A DNA stretch of 5,474 bases from Vulcanimicrobiota bacterium (lineage in GTDB: Bacteria; Vulcanimicrobiota; Vulcanimicrobiia; Vulcanimicrobiales; Vulcanimicrobiaceae): contig JASHTE010000081.1 in the NCBI GenBank assembly GCA_030040695.1, forward strand, positions 1 to 5,474, in the 5' to 3' direction. The notes beneath the pieces were generated by a model. It ran no database searches and was not told where the DNA came from. It worked only from the letters and a program-made list of their open reading frames with translations. Every line of letters starts with the position of its first letter. Within the stretch, counting starts at the first letter, position 1. Shown piece by piece: positions 1 to 5,474 of this stretch. A program made the translations under genes and the position numbers.

Positions 1-764
1 TTCTCCATCGGGCTGGAGGCGCTTGCGTAGAGTCTCTTCTCCATACGCCCCGCGAGGTAGGCCATGCGTCCCGCTTCGACCGCCCGGCGCATCGCCTCGG
101 CCATCAGCACGGGATCGCGCGCACGAGCGATGCCCGTGTTCATAAGCACGGCGTCGACACCGAGCTCCATCGCAACGGCCGCGTCCGACGCGGTGCCGAC
201 ACCGGCATCGACGATCACCGGAATGCCGGCGCGCTCCTTGATGATGCGAATCGAGTAGGGGTTGCAAACACCAAGACCGCTGCCGATCGGCGCGGCGAGT
301 GGCATGACAGCAGCGCAGCCGATCTCCTCGAGCTGCCGGCACACGATGGGGTCGTCACCCACGTACGGAAGCACGGTGAATCCATCGTTGACGAGGCGCT
401 CCGCAGCCTCGAGTGTTGCGCGCGGATCGGGATGCAGCGTCTGCGCGTCGCCGATGACTTCGAGCTTCACGAGCTCCGTCTCGAGGAGCTCGCGCGCGAG
501 CTGCGCGGTGAGCACCGCATCCTTCGCATTGTAGCAGCCGGCAGTATTCGGCAAAATCGTGTAACGCGAACGATCGATGTAGTCGAGGAGCGTCTTGCCG
601 CTCGCATCGTCGAGATTGATGCGACGAATTGCGACGGTCACGACCTGCGCCCCGCTCGCGGCGTGCGCGGCCCGCATCACGTCGACTGATGCGTACTTTC
701 CCGTTCCGACGATGAGCCGCGAGGTGAACTCGCGGTGTCCAATTTTCAGTTTCGTATCAGTCAT
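1..764 (-). CDS. thiG: Thiazole synthase ThiG (3' end cut by window edge)
   Basis: ThiG condenses 1-deoxy-D-xylulose 5-phosphate, dehydroglycine and the sulfur of ThiS thiocarboxylate into the thiazole phosphate moiety of thiamine, in the cytoplasm. The 254 visible residues form the whole TIM barrel. The Schiff-base lysine sits in the motif VKLEVIGD (K100). NTAGC is at residues 73-77, PIGSG at 159-163, and the phosphate-binding region [17 protein letters not shown] starts at 186. The tail ASASSPME matches the usual ThiG ending, so only a few residues are missing beyond the left edge and no stop codon is in view. The ATG at 764 is chosen because it gives the standard N-terminus (MTDTKLKIG) and has a good GAGGGA ribosome site 8 bases upstream. 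It is the last visible gene of a leftward operon after thiS. Family assignment is very secure. Confidence 0.97.
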   Translation of the reverse strand, partial: MTDTKLKIGHREFTSRLIVGTGKYASVDVMRAAHAASGAQVVTVAIRRINLDDASGKTLLDYIDRSRYTILPNTAGCYNAKDAVLTAQLARELLETELVKLEVIGDAQTLHPDPRATLEAAERLVNDGFTVLPYVGDDPIVCRQLEEIGCAAVMPLAAPIGSGLGVCNPYSIRIIKERAGIPVIVDAGVGTASDAAVAMELGVDAVLMNTGIARARDPVLMAEAMRRAVEAGRMAYLAGRMEKRLYASASSPME

Positions 765-771
765 GGTCTCG

Positions 772-818
772 GTCCCTCGTCCTTCGACTCGGCGCTGCGG
801 CGCCTCGCTCAGGATGAC
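772..818. repeat. Dispersed palindromic (REP-like) repeat in the thiS-thiG gap
   Basis: The 60-base gap between thiS and thiG is mostly one imperfect palindrome. Read on the plus strand, the core runs from TCCTTCGACTC through GGCGC-TGCG-GCGCC to TCGCTCAGGATGAC. The inner stem is 5 perfect G/C pairs (791-795 with 800-804) around a 4-base loop. The outer TCCT (780-783) and AGGA (811-814) also pair, and the stretch between them is mismatched. From general knowledge, elements with TCCTTCGACTC and CTCAGGATGAC ends recur between genes in many GC-rich environmental bacteria, and are often mistranslated as short peptides such as [13 protein letters not shown]. Only one copy is in this window, so the repetitive nature rests on recognition, not on comparison here. 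It is transcribed within the operon and could form an RNA hairpin just upstream of thiG. Confidence 0.7.
773..778 (-). promoter_or_regulatory. Ribosome binding site of thiG
   Basis: On the minus strand GAGGGA lies 8 bases before the thiG ATG, a good Shine-Dalgarno match and spacing. It is the clearest ribosome site in the window; most other genes here start by overlap with the preceding gene or without a visible site. It falls at the edge of the palindromic repeat in this gap, so the repeat end may have supplied it (inference). Confidence 0.7.
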
Positions 819-824
819 AAGGCA

Positions 825-1031
825 TCACCCCCCCGCTACTGCTTGGATGATCTCGACGCGGTCGCCTGGCGCAATGCGGTGCTCGCCGTACTGCGAGCGG
901 CGGACGACGCGCTCGTTGCAGGCAACGGCAATGCCTGTCGGCTTCTTGCCAAGCAAATCGAGCAGCTCAGCCACCGTGATGCCCTCGCGCAACTCCCGCG
1001 CCACGCCGTTGATCGTTGCCGTCACGCTCAC
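825..1031 (-). CDS. thiS: Sulfur carrier protein ThiS
   Basis: ThiS is the small ubiquitin-like protein that carries sulfur as a C-terminal thiocarboxylate to ThiG for thiazole formation. It is normally adenylated by ThiF, which is not in this window. The product is 68 residues, close to the usual 65-70, with a beta-grasp pattern (ATINGVARELREG, then AELLDLLG, then GDRVEIIQAVAGG). It ends in the obligatory Gly-Gly (67-68). The start is ambiguous: the GTG at 1031 overlaps the upstream stop codon by 4 bases (GTGA), whereas the GTG at 1025 gives 66 residues and stands 8 bases from an AGGG. The longer open frame reaching 1109 only runs back into the oxidoreductase gene and adds no ThiS-like sequence. 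It lies between the ETF-QO gene and thiG and is likely co-transcribed with both. Confidence 0.95.
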   Translation of the reverse strand: MSVTATINGVARELREGITVAELLDLLGKKPTGIAVACNERVVRRSQYGEHRIAPGDRVEIIQAVAGG

Positions 1032-2680
1032 ATCCCTGTGTAGACCGGGCCGCCACCGCCTTCCGGCGGCACCCAGGTGATCACTTGGTACGGGTCGGCG
1101 ATGTCGCACGTCTTGCAGTGCACGCAGTTTGTGAAGTTGATCTGCAGGCGCCCCTCAACCGCTCCGTTGCGTTTCTCAAACAGCGGCTCGTAAACCGCGG
1201 CGGGGCAGAAGTAGCGGCACGGATTGCCGTACTCGCTCGTGCAGCGGTCGTGGCAGACCTGCGTTTCGACGTGCAGGTGACACGGCTGGTTTTCATCGTG
1301 CATGGTGCCCGAGTTGTAGACGTCGGTGAGTTTGTCGAAAGTGAGCACGTTGTCGATTTTAGCGCGCGGCGACTCTACCGGGCGATAGCCTCGCTTCTCC
1401 ATCACCTCGTACCCCGGTTTCGCCTGGAGTCGCTCGGCAACTCCGAAACCACGCCCCCCGGTAACGGTCGCGAGCCCGGCGTTGAGCATTCCGAAGAGCA
1501 GCCCGCGCTCGAAACCTTGGTGAAAGTTACGCGCAGTGCGCAGCTCGCGATACGCCCACGACTCTTTGAACCGGCGTTCGTACCCCGAGAGCATCGTCGC
1601 ATCGTAACGATCGCTCTCGAGCGCCTCCCACGCCGCCTCTGCGGCGAGCATTCCCGATTTCATGGCGAGGTGAATGCCCTTCAACCGCATACCGTTCAAG
1701 AATCCGCCCGAGTCGCCGACGATCATCAGGCCATCGGCGTAAAGCCGCGGCATCGCGAAAAGACCGCCCTCCGGAATCGCCTTCGCGCCGTAGCGCATCA
1801 GCTTTGCGTCCTTCAACATCGCGGCGAGCACCGGATGTTGCTTCAGGCGTTGCAGCTCGTTGTGCGGATCACTCGTCGGATCGCGAGCGTCCAGCCCGGT
1901 AACCATCCCGATGTCGAGCACGTCGTTCGCCATGCCGTAGATGAAAGCGCCCCCGAAGGTCTGCGGCCGCAGCGGATAGCCGAGCGTGTGAATGACGCTG
2001 CCCGCCTGCACGGAGCCGGACGGGCATTGCCACAGCTCCTTGACGCCGAGCGCGTAGACCGCAGGCTCTCTTCCCGCGTCGAGATCGAGGCGCTTGCGCG
2101 CCTGCTTGGTCAGCGTTCCCAGGGGCCCCTCACCGAGAATGACGATTTTCGCAACGAGGTCGGCCCCGGGCTCATAGTTCGCCTTCGGCTTTCCGTCGCG
2201 ATCGACGCCCTTGTCGCCCGTACGTACACCGACGACACGTTCTCCATCCCAGAGAAGCTCCTGGCCGGGAAAGGCAGGGAAGACTTGTGCGCCGGCGGCC
2301 TCTGCACGCTGCGCAAGCCAGCGGACGAGCTTCTGCAGTGACGCCACGTACTTTCCGTGATTGTTGAGCGGCGGCGGCGTCAACGGCGCCTTAAACTTTT
2401 TCGTAGGCGTGAGATACCAGAGCTCGTCGCGCGTCACGGGCGATTCGACCGGAACGTCGTGCTCGCGCCATTGCGGGTCGAGCTCGTCGAAACCGCGCGG
2501 GTCTAGGACCGCACCGGAGATCGCGTGGTTCCATGCCTCCGCCGCTTTCTCGATGACGAGAATCTCGAGCGCGCGATTCTTCGCCTTTGCACGCTCTGCG
2601 AGCGAAATCGCGCCGGCGAGGCTCGCCGGACCTGCGCCGACAAAAAGCACATCGACTTCGAGCTGCTCGCGTTCTGGCAT
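1028..2680 (-). CDS. Electron transfer flavoprotein:ubiquinone oxidoreductase (ETF-QO)
   Basis: This membrane-associated flavo-iron-sulfur enzyme passes electrons from reduced ETF, loaded by acyl-CoA and amino-acid-derived dehydrogenases, to the quinone pool. It has 550 residues, a normal bacterial length. The N-terminal Rossmann motif VGAGPAS (14-20) and the second FAD motif DGLMIVGDSGGFLNG (316-330) bind FAD. The C-terminal ferredoxin-like domain has FCPAAVYE (491-498) and NCVHCKTCD (518-526), giving the four expected [4Fe-4S] ligands C492, C519, C522 and C525. The ending WVPPEGGGGPVYTGM is the family signature. Extra cysteines at 467, 476, 480 and 488 are unusual compared with the mitochondrial enzyme. 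ATG 2680 is the only standard start after the in-frame stop at 2752-2750, and no Shine-Dalgarno site is visible. It heads the leftward operon with thiS and thiG. ETF subunits are not in the window. Confidence 0.97.
   Translation of the reverse strand: MPEREQLEVDVLFVGAGPASLAGAISLAERAKAKNRALEILVIEKAAEAWNHAISGAVLDPRGFDELDPQWREHDVPVESPVTRDELWYLTPTKKFKAPLTPPPLNNHGKYVASLQKLVRWLAQRAEAAGAQVFPAFPGQELLWDGERVVGVRTGDKGVDRDGKPKANYEPGADLVAKIVILGEGPLGTLTKQARKRLDLDAGREPAVYALGVKELWQCPSGSVQAGSVIHTLGYPLRPQTFGGAFIYGMANDVLDIGMVTGLDARDPTSDPHNELQRLKQHPVLAAMLKDAKLMRYGAKAIPEGGLFAMPRLYADGLMIVGDSGGFLNGMRLKGIHLAMKSGMLAAEAAWEALESDRYDATMLSGYERRFKESWAYRELRTARNFHQGFERGLLFGMLNAGLATVTGGRGFGVAERLQAKPGYEVMEKRGYRPVESPRAKIDNVLTFDKLTDVYNSGTMHDENQPCHLHVETQVCHDRCTSEYGNPCRYFCPAAVYEPLFEKRNGAVEGRLQINFTNCVHCKTCDIADPYQVITWVPPEGGGGPVYTGM
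1034..1037 (-). promoter_or_regulatory. Possible ribosome binding site favouring the inner thiS start
   Basis: On the minus strand AGGG ends 2 bases before the GTG at 1031 but 8 bases before the GTG at 1025. The spacing suits the inner GTG, which would give a 66-residue ThiS. The GTGA overlap with the upstream stop codon suits the outer one by translational coupling. The sequence does not settle it, and the protein differs by only two residues. Confidence 0.35.
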
Positions 2681-2730
2681 AGGGCCGACTTCGCGGGGAG
2701 CCTGCGCGTTACTGCCGTATCCTCGCTCGC
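2681..2730. promoter_or_regulatory. Divergent intergenic spacer, presumed bidirectional promoter region
   Basis: Fifty bases separate the start codons of the leftward ETF-QO operon and the rightward LOG-family operon, so both promoters must lie in or very near this spacer, possibly reaching into the opposite gene. The best -10-like element I can see for the rightward gene is TATCCT at 2718-2723, only 7 bases before the ATG, which would imply an almost leaderless transcript. No convincing -35 box and no clear leftward promoter can be read. Neither flanking gene has a recognisable Shine-Dalgarno sequence, which fits short or absent leaders. The location is secure by geometry; the individual elements are not. 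Confidence 0.35.
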
Positions 2731-3312
2731 ATGAAGATCCAGGTTGGCGTCATGGGCTCCTCCGGCGGCGCCATATCGGAGGAGCAGCTCGATCTCGCAC
2801 ACCGTTTAGGACGACGCATCGCGGAACTCGACTGCACGATCGTTACCGGCGCTTGTCCCGGCTTGCCGCATGCAGCAGTCCTCGGCGCGCATGAAGCAGG
2901 CGGCGTGAGTCTCGGTGTCTCGCCGGCGCTCACACGCGAGGAGCACGTCGGCGTCTACGACTCCCCCATTCAACCGTACACGACGATCGTCTTTACCGGG
3001 TCGGGACTGATGGGGCGAGAGACGCACAATATTCACAGCTCCGATTTCGTGCTCTTCGTCGGTGGGCGCAGCGGCACGCTCGGTGAGTTTTGCATCGCGT
3101 ACGACGAAGGGAAGCTCATCGGCGTGCTCCGCGACTCCGGTGGCATCGCCGATCACGTTGACGACGTGCGCACGCTCGTCCAGAAAGAGACCGGAGCCGT
3201 GATCTTGGAAGACAAAGATCCCGTTGCGCTCGTCGATCGCTGTCTCGAGTTCTATCGGCGCAGCGCCATGCCGACCTCCATCGCGCTCAACGCCGTGAAC
3301 GCGCGTGGCTGA
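2731..3312 (+). CDS. LOG/SLOG-family nucleotide-binding protein (TIGR00725-like)
   Basis: The 193-residue Rossmann-like protein resembles the lysine-decarboxylase-like LOG family. Well-studied members cleave nucleoside 5'-monophosphates, including cytokinin ribotides, to free base and ribose 5-phosphate. The N-terminal strand and loop VGVMGSSGG (5-13) and TGACPGLPHAAVLGA (39-53) fit the nucleotide-binding fold. MGRETHNIHSSD (94-105) and VGGRSGTLGE (110-119) correspond to the two LOG signature segments. R96 and E119 are 23 residues apart, the spacing of the catalytic Arg/Glu pair in characterised LOG enzymes. The usual PGGxGT motif is altered to VGGRSGT, losing the proline, so the substrate is uncertain. 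The ATG at 2731 has no ribosome site. Its stop overlaps the next gene by 8 bases, suggesting an operon. Family is secure; enzymatic activity is inferred only. Confidence 0.85.
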   Translation: MKIQVGVMGSSGGAISEEQLDLAHRLGRRIAELDCTIVTGACPGLPHAAVLGAHEAGGVSLGVSPALTREEHVGVYDSPIQPYTTIVFTGSGLMGRETHNIHSSDFVLFVGGRSGTLGEFCIAYDEGKLIGVLRDSGGIADHVDDVRTLVQKETGAVILEDKDPVALVDRCLEFYRRSAMPTSIALNAVNARG

Positions 3313-4660
3313 TCTCACTTTCGTCGGCGCCGCTGGAACCGTCACCGGCAGCAAGCACCTCCTCACCGTCGCCGGGCACCACGTCTTCATCGATTGCGGG
3401 CTCTTTCAGGGTGAGCAGGCGATCACGGCACTCAACGACGCGCCGCTTCCCGTCGAGCCGGATGATGTCGAGGCGGTCGTCGTGACGCACGGTCATCTCG
3501 ATCATATCGGCTATCTGCCGAAACTCGTGCGCGACGGTTTTTCCGGCCCCATCTACTGCACGCCGCCCACGCAGGCGCTCATGCAGATCGTCCTCGACGA
3601 CGCTGCACAGCTTCAAGTGGAGATGGCGCGCCGCGGCCTCGAACACGAGCGCGCGGCGCCGCCATGCTACTACGACGAGCGTGACGTACAGCGGACGATG
3701 CGCCTCGTTCATCCGGTTGCCCTCGGCACGAGCTTCGAGCCCCTCGCCGGTGTGCGTACGACCTATCACAATGCAGCGCACGTCCTTGGGTCGGCCTTCG
3801 CCGCCTTCGAGCTCGAGGGAAAGCGCATCATCTTCTCCGGCGATCTCGGGCGCTACGATCGGACGCTGCTCTACGACCCCGATCCGATGGGCACCGCCGA
3901 TACGATCGTCTGCGAGTCCACCTATGGTGACACCGTACACCCGCCCGACGCGGTGGCCACATTGAGAGCAGCCCTGCTCGACGCCTCGGCGCGCGGCGGC
4001 GGCATCGTCATTCCCGCCTTCGCCGTCGAACGCACACAGGATATTCTGCTTGCCGTCGCGGCGATTCAGCGCCAGGAGCCGCGCCTGCAATCGCTTCCCG
4101 TGCACCTCGACAGCCCAATGGCGGAGAGAGTCGACGACGTTTTCGAGCGATTCCCCGAAGCGCACAAGCCGATCCCGAATGACGGAGCCGCGACGCCGTT
4201 CGGCGTCAGCGACTTCTCGCTCGCCGTGACGACCGAGGAGTCGAAGGCGCTCAACCATCTCGAAGGCGCGCATCTCATCATTTCGGCGAGCGGCATGGCG
4301 ACGGGGGGTCGCGTGCTGCACCACATCCACAATCATCTCGCCGACGAGAAGTCGACGATCGTCTTCGTCGGTTACGAAGCGCGCGGTACGCTCGGCTTCA
4401 TCCTCACGCACGGCGCGAAGACGCTGCGGCTCTTTGGCGATACGTTGCCCGTACGCGCGAAGATCGTCAACCTTACGGGATTCAGTGGCCATGCGGATCG
4501 CAACGACTTTACGCGTTGGTTCTCTACCTGCACGGCGAAGCCGCATCTGTACGCCGTGCACGGCGAGCCGGCATCCGCAGCCGCCCTCGCTGCGTTCGCC
4601 AGTGCCCGATTCGGCTGGACGGCCGAACCGGCTCGGCGCGGCGTGACCGTGCAGCTATGA
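3305..4660 (+). CDS. Beta-CASP metallo-beta-lactamase-fold RNase-type protein
   Basis: The 451-residue protein belongs to the CPSF-73/Ysh1-like branch of metallo-beta-lactamases, whose studied bacterial members (such as Thermus TTHA0252) are ribonucleases. All motifs are present: FIDCGLFQG with D30, THGHLDHIG with H62, H64, D66 and H67, AAHVLGSA with H159, and SGDLGR with D180. The beta-CASP motifs follow: A in ESTYG (E204), B in SGHADR (H396), and C in VHGE (H419). The C-terminal RMMBL segment covers roughly 380-420. The two-zinc site therefore looks complete and the length is normal. The start is GTG 3305, because an in-frame stop at 3296-3298 rules out anything longer and MADLTFVGAAGTVTGS is the expected N-terminus. 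It overlaps the LOG gene by 8 bases and the next gene by 4, so translation is probably coupled. The RNA target is unknown. Confidence 0.95.
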   Translation: MADLTFVGAAGTVTGSKHLLTVAGHHVFIDCGLFQGEQAITALNDAPLPVEPDDVEAVVVTHGHLDHIGYLPKLVRDGFSGPIYCTPPTQALMQIVLDDAAQLQVEMARRGLEHERAAPPCYYDERDVQRTMRLVHPVALGTSFEPLAGVRTTYHNAAHVLGSAFAAFELEGKRIIFSGDLGRYDRTLLYDPDPMGTADTIVCESTYGDTVHPPDAVATLRAALLDASARGGGIVIPAFAVERTQDILLAVAAIQRQEPRLQSLPVHLDSPMAERVDDVFERFPEAHKPIPNDGAATPFGVSDFSLAVTTEESKALNHLEGAHLIISASGMATGGRVLHHIHNHLADEKSTIVFVGYEARGTLGFILTHGAKTLRLFGDTLPVRAKIVNLTGFSGHADRNDFTRWFSTCTAKPHLYAVHGEPASAAALAAFASARFGWTAEPARRGVTVQL

Positions 4661-5474
4661 GCGCGCGTAGCTTCGTGAGCGACAACGCGGCGCCGGTGGC
4701 GCCCGAGATTCTCGAGGCTATCGCGCGAGCGAACAGTGGCGACGCGACCGCCTACGGACGGGACCCGTGGACCGAATCGGCGATCCGGCGCTTTCGCGAA
4801 CACTTTGGTGCGAAGACAGACGTCTACTTCGTGCTCACTGGAACCGCGGCAAATATCGTCGCGCTCAGCTGTCTCGTCAAACCGTGGGAGGCTGTGCTCT
4901 GCCCAGCGAGCGCGCACCTTCAGGTTGACGAGTGCGGGGCGCTCGAGCGCTTTGCGGGTGCAAAAGTCATTCCGGTGCAGACTCCTGACGGCAAGCTCAC
5001 GCCCGAGCTTCTCGAACCGCACCTGCACGTCTCGGCCGAGGAGCATCATCCTCAACCGCGAGTGATCTCGATCTCGCAGTCGACCGAGTACGGAGGCGTC
5101 TATGAGCCCAGCGAGGTGCTAGAGCTCTGCTCCTACGCGCACGCGCGCAACCTCCTCGTGCACGTCGACGGCGCGCGCATCGCGAACGCGGCCGCGGCGC
5201 TCGATACGACGCCGCGGGCGCTCACCGTCGATCTCGGCGCCGACGTGCTGACCTTCGGCGGCACGAAGAACGGTTTGATGTTCGGCGAGGCGATCTGCTT
5301 CTTCGATCCGAGCCTATCGAGACAGGCCGCGCCGTTCGCCCGAAAGCAAGGAATGCAGCTTGCTTCGAAGATGCGTTACGTCGCGGCGCAGCTGGAGACG
5401 CTGCTCACGAACGATCTCTGGCTCCGTTACGCTTCGCACGCCAATGCGATGACAAAACTCCTCTACGAGCGCAT
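4657..5474 (+). CDS. Low-specificity L-threonine aldolase family protein (3' end cut by window edge)
   Basis: This is a fold-type I PLP enzyme that cleaves threonine or allo-threonine to glycine and acetaldehyde (or similar beta-hydroxy amino acids). The 272 visible residues carry SDNAAPVAPEILEAI (8-22), AYGRDPWTE (32-40), the cofactor-binding TGTAAN (61-66), and SAHLQVDECGA (85-95), whose histidine would stack on PLP. HVDGARIANA (169-178) supplies D171 for the pyridine nitrogen. FGGTKNGLMFGE (200-211) holds the Schiff-base lysine K204. The family is usually about 340-350 residues, so roughly the last 70-80 are outside the window. The ATG at 4657 overlaps the upstream TGA by 4 bases (ATGA) and has no Shine-Dalgarno site, indicating translational coupling. 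Stereospecificity and true substrate cannot be read from sequence. It is the third gene of the rightward operon. Confidence 0.93.
   Translation, partial: MSARSFVSDNAAPVAPEILEAIARANSGDATAYGRDPWTESAIRRFREHFGAKTDVYFVLTGTAANIVALSCLVKPWEAVLCPASAHLQVDECGALERFAGAKVIPVQTPDGKLTPELLEPHLHVSAEEHHPQPRVISISQSTEYGGVYEPSEVLELCSYAHARNLLVHVDGARIANAAAALDTTPRALTVDLGADVLTFGGTKNGLMFGEAICFFDPSLSRQAAPFARKQGMQLASKMRYVAAQLETLLTNDLWLRYASHANAMTKLLYER

Noticed and set aside
765..824. The thiS-thiG hairpin as an intrinsic terminator or a TPP riboswitch.
   Set aside because: No U-run follows the hairpin and none of the conserved TPP riboswitch core is visible. The gap is also too short for a full TPP aptamer plus leader.
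595..1080. Plus-strand open frames across the thiG-thiS region.
   Set aside because: They read through the palindromic repeat, giving the familiar spurious peptides of such repeats, and run antisense to two well-identified thiamine genes.
1041..1080. GC-rich inverted repeat (GCCGCC and GGCGGC) near the end of the ETF-QO gene, as a possible terminator.
   Set aside because: It lies inside the coding region, encodes the conserved glycine-rich family ending, and has no following T-run. thiS begins directly after it in the same direction.
1016..2341. A 441-codon open frame on the plus strand opposite the ETF-QO gene.
   Set aside because: It is codon-aligned with the sense gene. Stops there would require TTA, CTA or TCA codons in the ETF-QO, which are rare in GC-rich genes. 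The predicted protein has no recognisable domain, while the sense strand has every ETF-QO motif.
2806..3390. A 194-codon minus-strand open frame opposite the LOG-family gene.
   Set aside because: Codon-aligned antisense shadow of a gene with clear family motifs.
3287..4561. A 424-codon open frame on the minus strand opposite the beta-CASP gene.
   Set aside because: Same codon-aligned antisense effect. It is rich in Arg, Glu and Val as expected for a shadow and shows no family motif.
4372..5055. A 227-codon minus-strand open frame across the nuclease-aldolase junction.
   Set aside because: It is codon-aligned with the aldolase and spans two real genes on the opposite strand. It has no motif or start signal of its own.

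Overview
The window is GC-rich bacterial DNA packed almost entirely with coding sequence. It holds six protein genes in two divergent blocks that meet at a 50-base spacer (2681-2730). No RNA genes, CRISPR arrays, insertion sequences or phage genes are visible. The gene content (an ETF:quinone oxidoreductase, thiamine thiazole synthesis, PLP-dependent aldolase) points to a respiring, free-living, thiamine-prototrophic bacterium. GTG starts, 4-base gene overlaps and a dispersed palindromic repeat of a kind I associate with environmental, mostly uncultured GC-rich phyla fit that picture. The sequence alone does not let me name a phylum.

Left block, transcribed leftwards: ETF:ubiquinone oxidoreductase (2680-1028), then thiS (1031-825, overlapping the oxidoreductase stop codon), then thiG (764 to the left edge, lacking only its last few residues). 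ThiS is the sulfur-carrier protein whose C-terminal thiocarboxylate feeds ThiG, which builds the thiazole ring of thiamine. The oxidoreductase occupies the position where the FAD-dependent glycine oxidase gene thiO is often found, but it is a clear ETF-QO with its own Fe-S domain. The only sizeable non-coding stretch (765-824, between thiS and thiG) is mostly a palindromic repeat, and the thiG ribosome binding site lies at the end of that repeat.

Right block, transcribed rightwards: a LOG/SLOG-family nucleotide-binding protein (2731-3312), a beta-CASP metallo-beta-lactamase-fold ribonuclease-type protein with all zinc-ligand and beta-CASP motifs present (3305-4660), and a low-specificity threonine aldolase cut by the right edge (from 4657). 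These three overlap by 8 and 4 bases and look translationally coupled.

The points most worth a second look are the ferredoxin-like set of extra cysteines in the ETF-QO C-terminal domain, the repeat sitting inside the thiS-thiG operon, and the atypical LOG motif. I found no convincing evidence of a wholly new multi-gene system.
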